Shown here: in pieces, positions 10,501 to 15,900 of the stretch
Position numbering within the stretch: position 1 is the stretch's first letter
Layout of the letters: each line of letters begins with the position of its first letter
NCBI RefSeq assembly: GCF_002243515.1
Contig: NZ_CP022657.1
Location: forward strand, 2,161,001-2,225,000
DNA: 64,000 bases
Origin: Tumebacillus algifaecis
GTDB lineage: Bacteria > Bacillota > Bacilli > Tumebacillales > Tumebacillaceae
Direction of reading: 5' to 3'
The notes under the pieces: model-generated
What the model was told of the DNA's origin: nothing
What the model saw: only the letters and a program-made list of their open reading frames with translations
Database searches by the model: none
Program-made: the position numbers and the translations under genes

Positions 10501-12009
10501 GAACGCTGGTATAAGAGCGGCGACTTGGTGCGGTTCCTTCCAGATGGGAATGTGGAGTTCCTCGGACGGATCGACCATCAGGTGAAAATTCGCGGGTTCC
10601 GGATTGAGATCGGGGAGATTGAATCGCTTCTCTCTGCACATCCGCGAGTTGCGCAGGCTGTCGTGGTCGCGCTGGACGACGCACAGGGGGAGAAACGCCT
10701 TGTCGCCTATGTCGAAGCGAACGAACAGGAAGGGATGACTGCCGAACTGCGCGGTTATCTGCGTCAATCGCTGCCCGAGTATATGGTGCCGTCCGCATTT
10801 GTGGTGTTGGAACAACTTCCGGTCACCGAAAACGGCAAAGTGGACCGCCGGGCCTTGCCAGTGCCCGAAGAAATCGTCGTGGAGCGTGAGGTCGAGTTTG
10901 TTTCGCCGCGCGATGAGATCGAGACGGAGCTGGCAGAGATCTGGGAAGAACTGCTGGGCATCGCACCGTCTGTCAAGGACAACTTCTTTGCAATTGGCGG
11001 CCACTCGCTTTTGGCCGTGCGGATGATGGCGCTGATCGAACAGCGCGCAGGTGTGAATCTGCCGCTGTCCGTGTTGTTCAAAGACGGTTCGATCGAAGCT
11101 CTTGCCATGTTGCTTCGCCAAGGGGCAAGCACGAACGCTGGCTCTTCGCTGGTGCCGATCACTGCGCAGGGCAGTCAAAAACCGCTCTTCTTCGTCCATC
11201 CGGTCGGTGGTGGCGTGTTCTCCTACTTCGAACTGGCGAGACGTCTCGGCCCGGATCAACCGTTCTACGGATTGCAGGCGATCGGCTTTGAAGATGACAG
11301 ACTGCCGCTCACGAAGATCGAAGAGATGGCCGCTTGGTACGTGCAAGAAATTCAAAAGGTGCAGCCAGATGGCCCGTATCTGTTGGGCGGTTGGTCGCTC
11401 GGCGGCGCGATCGCCTTTGAGATGACGCGTCAATTGCGCGAGCAGGGAGAAACGGTCGAACTGTTGCTGTTGATCGATACGATGGCGCCGGTTGCATACA
11501 ACCAAAATCAGAATGGGCAACTTGATGATGTCAGTTTGTTGATGGCGTTTGCGAGTGATTTGGTGAGCACGAACGGAGGTGCTGACTTCTCGCAGATGAA
11601 AGGTGTGGCGAACGAACTGGCTACACTTGACATCGAAGACGCCCTGAAAGAGCTGTATCAACAGGCCGCCGCGTCGGGCGCGCTGCCGCCGGGCTTAATG
11701 TTCGAGCAGGTTCGTCGCCTGTTCCGAATGTTTAAAGCGAATACCCAAGCGGTGGAAGCTTATCAACCGGAGCACAAGTCGGATGAGCAGATGCGCATCG
11801 TCTTCTTCCGGGCGAAGGAAACACCGGAGCAAGCAGACTTTGCGCACTTTCGCCAAAACCTGAGCTATGGCTGGGACCAGCTTTCCGCAAACGTCGAGGT
11901 AGTCGAAGCGGCAGGGAACCACTTTACGATGTTGCATCCGCCACAAGTACAAACGTTGGCTGACCGCATCCAAGGATACTTGGAGCAAGTGCAACTCATG
12001 AGCAAGTAA
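1555..12009 (+). CDS. Three-module nonribosomal peptide synthetase with terminal thioesterase
   Basis: A 3484-residue synthetase with domain order C-A-T, C-A-T, C-A-T, TE. All three C domains keep the HHxxxDGWS catalytic motif, all A domains keep the TSGS/TTGKPK core and the terminal NGK/NRK lysine, all three carrier domains keep GGHSL, and the TE has GWSLGG and the GNHF histidine. It is therefore predicted active and would release a tripeptide or an acylated tripeptide. It begins with a C domain and lacks a loading module, so it either uses an acyl-CoA or peptidyl donor through the first C domain or receives a chain from another synthetase. Pocket readings (by eye): DAPLSGAVAK, DIQYTAQVVK, DIAMYGAILK, none securely assigned. 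I chose ATG 1555 over ATG 1534 because GGGAGG (1541-1546) sits 8 nt before it. An intrinsic terminator follows, so it looks like its own transcription unit. Confidence 0.95.
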   Translation: MEHTGNQAIKEGAFVFPASFAQQRLWFLDRLMPGSSMYNIPFAIRLEGSLDVEAIKQSLEEIVARHETLRTVFDEKDGAPMQVVLPEIAFTMPMVDLRHLPETERMDRAHHLAEEDANCPFDLTQGPLMRATLLKLDEQDHVLLLNMHHIISDGWSCGVMMREVAVLYEAFVNQLPSPLPELPIQYVDFTSWQIDKLSGAELDRQLSYWKGKLGDHPPVLQLPTDRPRQAVQSHRGGAIDFRLSKELSDKLRALTHQEGVTLYMTLLTAFSSLLSRYSGQLDIAVGTPIAGRNNGQIEGLIGFFVNTLVMRTDLSGAPTFRQLLQRVRQTALDAYAHQDLPFERLVEELQPERNMSYTPLFQTMFAVQNAPMGAHHLPGLTMSSLETGQRNAKFDLNLAMTESPEGFFGSFDYSADLFDETTIERMAGHFTKLLEGIAANPDAQVAKLPVLTESERQMQLVDWNQNAVDYPHDKTIPQLFDEQVALYPDKEALSFEGTVLTYRELSERANSLAHLLQRKGVGPDVLVGLCMERSLEMVIGLLGIVKAGGAYVPLDPSYPKDRIAYMLEDSAVSVLLTQEKLLVDLPEHGAEVICLDRDWAQEVPACTDAPVLELTADNLAYMIYTSGSTGKPKGVLIPHRGVARLVKNSNYLMFGANETFLQVAAISFDAATPEVWGALLNGAKLVVFPAQTPTVDVLVRVLSEEKITVALLTSGLLPQLAEANLDSVQHLKLLSVGGDVMSAPHAKKFLQKLPGCVLANAYGPTENTVASTTRWMTSPEEVTPVVPIGRAIRNNELFVFDANLQPLPIGVPGELYVGGPGLARGYLNRPELTAEVFIQHPYRTDGSRLYKTGDLVRYLPDGSLEFMGRIDHQVKVRGFRIELGEIESVLGQHEGVKETVVIVREDEPGDKRITAYVVAQQEAITVADLRSLAKEKLPEYMVPSAFVVLDEMPLTPNGKVDRKALPMPDGARDAENDYVAPETFVQQKLAAIWADILRVDHIGQQDNFFEMGGHSLLATRLMSRVLDDFGVELPLRALFEAPTLAELATRVEAAQGSGVIADQQWLGARAEAELVAGGEDGGEGYKVFPTSFAQRRLWFLDQLIPNSPLYNIPMAYRMDGPLDVEALEQSFQEIIRRHETLRTTFRMNGTLPEQVVKSDLNWSLQVDNLEHLSEAEREAEAANLAEAEARLPFNLQEGPLVRAQLVRLQEQDHLMLFTIHHIIADGWSYGVLIRELTLLYQAFVQGEPSPLPALTIQYGDFAVWQSNYLQGEVLDQQINYWKNQLGGTLPILELPTDFKRPSVQTYAGETMSYLLPRALMHKLQAFSQQEGTTLFMTLLAGFKTLLYHYTKQDDILVGTPIANRNRSGIEDLIGFFVNTLVLRSDLSGEPSFKEMVKRVRETALEAYQYQDVPFEKLVEELQPDRNQSHSPVFQVMFALQNFAAEGSMNGEIKLMPVEQASKTAKFDLLWTMSEREDGLIISTEYNIDLFKAETIERMIGHFENLLEAAVSQPTQSISLLPLMAQEEERRVLELSAGIVLDYPDQLCAHQMFEAQVARTPDAVALVLDEERLSYAELNERANQLAHHLKARGVQPDVLVGLCMERSIDLVVATLGILKAGGAYVPLDPAHPKDRIGFILEDAQVKVLVTQTSLIEHLPTDGVQVVAVDGDWSEIARQSVHNPNSGETLSNTLYVIYTSGTTGKPKGVMMTHRPLRNMISWQLQETPFAFGERTLQYASMTFDISFQEYFCTLTTGGTLVLVTEEVRRDPVRLLRYLSEQGVHRIYLPFVAFQQLCEVAEGLNEELPLQLKEITTAGDQLQTTRPVRHWLSNLNGCRLYNQYGPTECHVVTSYTLPLAQEEWPLLPPIGRPIGNTQIYILDPQMRPVPVGVPGEVFIGGMSLARGYLNREELTGEKFIADPFSSEPGARLYRTGDLARYLADGNIEFYGRIDTQVKIRGYRIELGEIETILGQHPGVLETVVMAREEVEGGAKTLLIAYVVLDQEQEVTTQELRSFLKERLPEYMVPQLFMPIDAVPLTPNRKIDRKALPAPDGLRQEMEESYVAPRSATEELMAGIFRDVLKVERIGIHDHFFDLGGHSLLATQMISRIRELFGVELPVRALFEAATVASLVEYMKRHGEKNIVAAPKIVPIGRDGELPLSFAQQRLWFIDRLTEQSSYNMFTGVRFSGALDAEALERGLQEIVRRHEVLRTTFSMVDGRPVQVVHPEMTHQLERIDLRHLPHQEREAETLRLAQLEAAKPFDLSVGPLFRSTMLTLTEEEAVLLFTMHHIVSDGWSIGVFVGELGRLYAAFAEGKPSPLPELDVQYADFAYWQREWLQGKNLQAQLAHWKDQLDGAKTVLPLPHDHPRSPVQTLRGASHSLQLSKELSDQLQALCQQEGVTMYMTMLAALNTLLYRYTGQDDILIGSPIAGRNRSEIEPLIGFFVNTLVMRTDLSGQPTFRELLARVRQTALDSYAHQDLPFEKLVEEVQPNRDMSVSPLFQVMFAVQNAPMGDLSLPGVTMSPLSAGADVANFELSLMVYESENGQRHAYNYQADLFEAETIERLAGHLQRLLQALVDNPDCKIEELPLLTAGEIEQLESWNERSFSYPQDKRMSDYIAEHAANRPHAMAVECAGEALTYAELDARANALAHHLQALGVGPDVLVGVYMEKSLELVISLVAVMKAGGAYVPLDPSHPQERIAYMLEDAQMAVLLTTEQYAELLSVTDATVVCVDRGETWAALPNTAPDNAAKPHHLAYLLYTSGSTGKPKAVMIEHAHLISTLWALIEEFGMTSDLRKLSVTTMTFDISVAEIFAPLMAGGTTVLLTKDQVLNIPHLVEGLRNATSCMSVPSLMRHVTQEIMKENAPVDTMELIYVGGEAVTADLQADLTKAFPNARILVAYGPTETTILCTYHEVEATSTERLIIGRAMPNAKLRVCDTSGARVPIGVSGELYIGGFGVGRGYRGRPELTAEKFVLADGERWYKSGDLVRFLPDGNVEFLGRIDHQVKIRGFRIEIGEIESLLSAHPRVAQAVVVALDDAQGEKRLVAYVEANEQEGMTAELRGYLRQSLPEYMVPSAFVVLEQLPVTENGKVDRRALPVPEEIVVEREVEFVSPRDEIETELAEIWEELLGIAPSVKDNFFAIGGHSLLAVRMMALIEQRAGVNLPLSVLFKDGSIEALAMLLRQGASTNAGSSLVPITAQGSQKPLFFVHPVGGGVFSYFELARRLGPDQPFYGLQAIGFEDDRLPLTKIEEMAAWYVQEIQKVQPDGPYLLGGWSLGGAIAFEMTRQLREQGETVELLLLIDTMAPVAYNQNQNGQLDDVSLLMAFASDLVSTNGGADFSQMKGVANELATLDIEDALKELYQQAAASGALPPGLMFEQVRRLFRMFKANTQAVEAYQPEHKSDEQMRIVFFRAKETPEQADFAHFRQNLSYGWDQLSANVEVVEAAGNHFTMLHPPQVQTLADRIQGYLEQVQLMSK
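1600..4720 (+). other. NRPS module 1 (C-A-T), substrate unassigned
   Basis: C motif HHIISDGWS begins at 1996; the A core TSGSTGKPKG is near 3427-3456; the carrier serine codon is at 4597-4599. Pocket DAPLSGAVAK: Asp235 is kept, so an ordinary alpha-amino acid is expected, probably hydrophobic. Confidence 0.8.
4810..7960 (+). other. NRPS module 2 (C-A-T), unusual A domain
   Basis: C motif HHIIADGWS begins at 5212; the A core is TSGTTGKPKG; the carrier serine codon is at 7849-7851. Pocket DIQYTAQVVK, with a TTAGDQLQ segment where most A domains have a GGE loop. Gln239 and Val-Val at 330/331 recall proline/pipecolate-type pockets, but this is weak. Confidence 0.75.
8020..11120 (+). other. NRPS module 3 (C-A-T), substrate unassigned
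   Basis: C motif HHIVSDGWS begins at 8419; the A core TSGSTGKPKA is near 9844; the carrier serine codon is at 11005-11007. Pocket DIAMYGAILK does not match a signature I know. Confidence 0.8.
11150..11990 (+). other. Type I thioesterase domain
   Basis: The alpha/beta-hydrolase nucleophile serine in GWSLGG is at 11395-11397, the acid is in the LLIDTMAP segment, and the histidine in AGNHFTML is at 11920-11922. It releases the product by hydrolysis or cyclization; which of the two cannot be read from the sequence. Confidence 0.9.
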
Positions 12010-12030
12010 ACAACCAGTTGAGACCATATA

Positions 12031-12085
12031 GGCAAGGGTGGAAGAGAAGGGTCATTCGGATCTTCACACACCCTTGCCTTTTTTT
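12031..12085 (+). terminator. Intrinsic terminator after the three-module NRPS
   Basis: GGCAAGGGTG (12031-12040) pairs with CACCCTTGCC (12069-12078) and is followed by seven Ts. It separates this NRPS from everything downstream. Confidence 0.85.
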
Positions 12086-12126
12086 CGGAGAGTGCAGGAA
12101 CTGTGAAACATTCAGAGTTGATGTAG

Positions 12127-12396
12127 CTCTGCGACGATGTTACCAAATCGTTGCCAGATTACATGATGCCGTCACATTTTCTGCTCCTCGACACCATGTC
12201 GCTCACAGCAAACGGCACGATCGACCAGCTTTACCCGCACCACTCTGTGTATGTCCTAATGGGGAGGAAGAGTATGTTGGACCGGGGTGAACGGGTGCAA
12301 GGCGAGTTTTCGATACATCGCCTGCCAGGCACTCATTTCTCGATCGTCCGCCCGCAGAATGTGGAAACGCTGGCGTAACATCTGGAAAGCGTGATA
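12127..12396 (+). pseudogene. NRPS relic: A-domain tail fused to TE-domain tail
   Basis: The frame reads KSLPDYMMPSHFLLLDTMSL then TANGTIDQ, which is the C-terminal A-domain region (motif A10, normally LTxNGKxDR) with the essential lysine replaced by Thr. Some 30 residues later comes FSIHRLPGTHFSIVRPQNVE and TLA, the end of a type I thioesterase (normally PGNHFT...P.V..LA). The whole carrier domain and most of the TE are missing. A stop (TAG 12124-12126) closes the frame upstream, and a TAA at 12376-12378 interrupts the expected LAxHLESVI ending, which continues in frame after it. This is the scar of a large internal deletion of a terminal NRPS module, not a working gene. It lies after the terminator of the upstream synthetase and ends just before the rhodanese. 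Confidence 0.8.
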
Positions 12397-12431
12397 GACT
12401 GTTCGGGTGCAAAAAAGGAGTGATTTCCAAG

Positions 12432-12752
12432 ATGGCAAAACCGAAAAACATCTCGGCGGAAGACGTGCGTGCGCGTCTTGATCGTGGCGAGGTGCTACAG
12501 ATCCTCGACGTACGGGAAGAGAGCGAAGTCGCAACGGGCTTGATTCCTGGTGCGATCCACATCAGACTGCCCGATGTGGAGGCCCGTTATGAGGAACTCG
12601 ATCCGGAACTGGAGACGGTCATCGTCTGCCGCAGTGGACGCCGGAGCCGTTCCGCTTGTAATTTTTTGCTCCAAAAGGGCTTTACCAAGCTGTTGAACAT
12701 GGAAGATGGGATGCTGGCATGGAAAGGTGAATTGGAAGACTTTTACTCATAA
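12432..12752 (+). CDS. Single-domain rhodanese-like sulfurtransferase
   Basis: A 106-residue protein consisting of one rhodanese domain: the N-terminal VLQILDVREE segment, the GxIPGAIHI segment, and an active-site loop VIVCRSGRRS with the persulfide-forming Cys at about residue 66, then a C-terminal MEDGMLAWKG segment. It resembles the cytosolic GlpE/YqhL-type proteins that pass sulfane sulfur to acceptors; the partner is unknown. ATG 12432 is preferred over GTG 12420 because AAAGGAG (12414-12420) overlaps the GTG. It sits between two synthetase units and has its own terminator, so a role in the peptide pathway is not implied. Confidence 0.85.
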   Translation: MAKPKNISAEDVRARLDRGEVLQILDVREESEVATGLIPGAIHIRLPDVEARYEELDPELETVIVCRSGRRSRSACNFLLQKGFTKLLNMEDGMLAWKGELEDFYS

Positions 12753-12763
12753 TTGCCTGTACG

Positions 12764-12796
12764 AAAACCTGGCCATTAAATGGTCAGGTTTTTTTG
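12764..12796 (+). terminator. Intrinsic terminator after the rhodanese gene
   Basis: AACCTG-CCATT pairs with AATGG-CAGGTT around a short AA loop, followed by a run of Ts ending near 12795. Confidence 0.85.
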
Positions 12797-12972
12797 TGCT
12801 TAAAAACCGGGAATTTTTATATAAGTCCTAAAATATTCGAAATATTTACCTTCAATTCCCTAGCAATCTATGGTAATAATGAATAGAGGTAAAAATAAAT
12901 TTTCACGACAGTTACTTTGTTGATAATTCAAATTTAATTCATACTATTATCAGGGTGCGGAGGGGACGCAAG
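12797..12972 (+). promoter_or_regulatory. Promoter region of the hybrid lipopeptide operon
   Basis: This is an AT-rich gap with two promoter candidates. The better one is TTGATA (12920-12925), 16 bp, TACTAT (12942-12947), which would give a very short leader to the GGAGGGG site at 12959-12965. The other is TTGTGC (12794-12799), 18 bp, TATATA (12818-12823). A palindrome AAATATTCGAAATATTT at 12831-12847 lies at the expected start point of the second promoter and could be an operator. The assignment is by eye and tentative. Confidence 0.4.
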
Positions 12973-15900
12973 GTGAGCAGATACGATCGCTATCAATCGT
13001 TGGTAGAATTGCTCGGCCATCGAGCAAACGAGCAACCAGAGCGGACAGCCTATGTTTTTTTGCTGGAAAACGGACGGGAGGAACGCTGCAGCTACGGGGA
13101 ATTGGATGCACAAGCCCGCGGGGTGGCGGCCAACTTGCAACAGAGCCAGCATGTCGGCGAGCGTGCCCTGTTGCTGTTCCCGCCGGGACTGGATTATCTA
13201 TACGCTTTTTTCGGATGTCTGTACGCGGGGGTCTTGCCCGTGCCTGCTTACCCGCCGCGTTCGAACGGCCACTTTACGCGCTTGCAGGCGATTGTGACCG
13301 ATGCCGATGCGACCGTAGCGCTGACGACTCCTGCTATCCTGCAGGAGGTGCAAAGCCGCTTGAGCGACCTGCCCGCATTGGCCGGACTGAACTGGATGGC
13401 ACCGACACGGGAAGCGGCGCACGCTTTACACTCGCAGTGGCAACCTGTGCCAGTTGAACGTGAAAGTCTAGCTTTTTTACAATACACGTCAGGTTCGACC
13501 GCCTTGCCGAAGGGGGTCATGCTCACGCATGGCAATCTGATGCACAATCTGCACCTCATGGAGACGAAATTCGGAACCACGCCAGACAGCCGCTGTGTGA
13601 TCTGGTTGCCTCCTTACCATGACATGGGACTGATCGGCGGGATTTTGCAGCCGCTATACACCGGGTATCCCGTCACCTTGATGGCCCCGGTCGATTTTAT
13701 TCAGAAACCGTTGCGCTGGTTGGAACTGATCAGCAAAACGGGGGCGACCATCTCTGGCGGGCCGAATTTTGCTTATGATCTGTGCGTGCAAAAAATCGGA
13801 CCAACACAACGGGAAGCACTCGACCTGTCGTCTTGGGAAGTGGCGTTTTCGGGTGCAGAGCCTGTGCGAGCGGCGACTCTTTCGCGCTTTACCCAAGCGT
13901 TTGCCCCGAGCGGGTTTCGGGAATCGGCCTTTTTCCCCTGTTATGGGCTGGCCGAAGGAACGCTGTTCGCAGCGGGAGGTCACAAAGCAATAGGGCCTGT
14001 CGTGCGCTCGTTTGATGCTGACTCCTTGTTGGAGAACCAAGCTGTGGTGGCGACAGAACCAAAAGAGCACGACCGCGTGTTGGTCAGCAGCGGACGTGCG
14101 AAGGAAAGCGGCCAGCGACTGGCGATTGTCGATCCGCTCAGCGGCAGGTCCTGTTCGGATGGACAGGTCGGTGAAATCTGGGTCTCGGGACCGAGCATTG
14201 CCAAAGGGTATTGGAAGCGTGAGGAGCAGACAGCAGACGTGTTCGGGGCCAAACTGCAAGGGGATAGGGTCGGCCAAGATACCTTTTTGAAGACGGGCGA
14301 CTTGGGGTTTGTGTTGGATGGTGAACTGTATGTCACCGGACGGATGAAAGACTTGCTGATTTTGCGCGGTCGCAACTATTATCCACAAGATTTGGAACAG
14401 ACCGTGCAGCAGAGCCATCCGGCTGTGCAAAACAGCAATGGTGCTGCGGTCGGGATCGAGGTGGACGGTGAGGAGCGGCTGGTGATCGTCCAAGAGGTTG
14501 AGCGCTCGCATCGCCGTTCCAATCTGTCCGAAGTGGCAGAATTGATTCGAAAGCAAATATCCCTCGAGCACAGCCTGCAGGCCCATGCGATCGTCCTGTT
14601 GCGTCCGATGAGCATTCCGAAGACGACGAGTGGCAAGGTGCAACGGCATGCCTGCCGCGAGCAGTTTATGAACGGCACGTTGGAAGAGTTGTTCTCAGAC
14701 GTACCGTTTGCTGGCGATGAAATTGCTATGAAAAAGAGCGCTGAGCCGTCTCTGCACAGTGTTAACATGTCGCGCGAGGCTTTGCTAGCCCTAAACGATT
14801 CAGAGCGTCAGGGCGCACTCGAGCAGTTACTGGCGCAGTTGACCGCCGCTGTGATGCGTCTGCCGCTCGAACGGGTACAGACGGCAGACGGGCTCGATGT
14901 GCTCGGGCTCGACTCGCTGATGGCAGCCGAGATCAAGCAGGAGGTCGAAGAGCGATGGGGTGTGAGCCTGCCTTTTTCCCGCTTGCTCAGCGGACCGACG
15001 CTGGAAGAGTTGGCGGTCGAGATCGGGGGACAGCTTGCGACTTGTGAAGCCAGTCTGTCTCGGCAGGAAGCAGCGGAGGAGCGATTGAGTGGAGATGTTG
15101 CGCTGACAGACGGGCAGCGCGCCCTCTGGTTGATGCAGCGGTTGGAGCCGCAAAGTGCGGCCTATCAGATTGCCAAAGCGGTGCGGGTGCGGCAGGAGTT
15201 GGATGTCGAGGCGCTGAGGGTTTCCTTTCGAGCGTTGAGCAAGCGCCATCCACTGCTTCGCGCCGCGCTAGAGATGCGGGACGGAACCCCTGTGCTGTTC
15301 GTCCACGAGGAGCCGCTTTGGGACGTGGTGCTCGAAGACGTGGCTGTTCAGGAGGAAACGGAGCTGCACAGGCGCTTGCAAACGGCGGCGCTCCTGCCCA
15401 TTGCTTCGGAAGGGGAAGCGTTGGTACGGGTGCACTTGTTCCAGAAAAGTAAGCATGAATTTGTACTGCTGTTGGTCATGCACCACATCATCTGCGACTT
15501 CTGGTCGCTCGGGCTGTTGCTCCAGGAGCTGACCGCACTGTACGGGGCTGTTCGCGCAGGAACGCAGGCCGACTTGCCGAGTCCTCCGCGTTCGTTCGCG
15601 AGCTTTGCCATCGAACAAAAGCGCAGGCTGGATGGCGCGCGCCGTGCTGAGTTAGATCGCTTTTGGAAACAACAGCTCGGCGATGACCTTCCGGTGCTCG
15701 ACCTGCCGACCGACTATCCGCGCTCTCCGGTGCAGACGTTTGGCGGTCGCACCTATACCTTTGCACTTCCTGAAGCGGACAGTGGCCGTTTGAAGGACTA
15801 TGCCAAGTCGCGTGGCGTGACGATGAACATGCTGTTCCTCGCCGCCTATCAGGTGCTGTTACATCGCTATTCCGGGCAGGAAACGGTGGCGGTCGGCACG

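Noticed and set aside
10054-11661. 535-codon minus-strand open frame over the end of the three-module NRPS
   Set aside because: Antisense shadow of A-T-TE coding sequence, no ribosome binding site or known domain.
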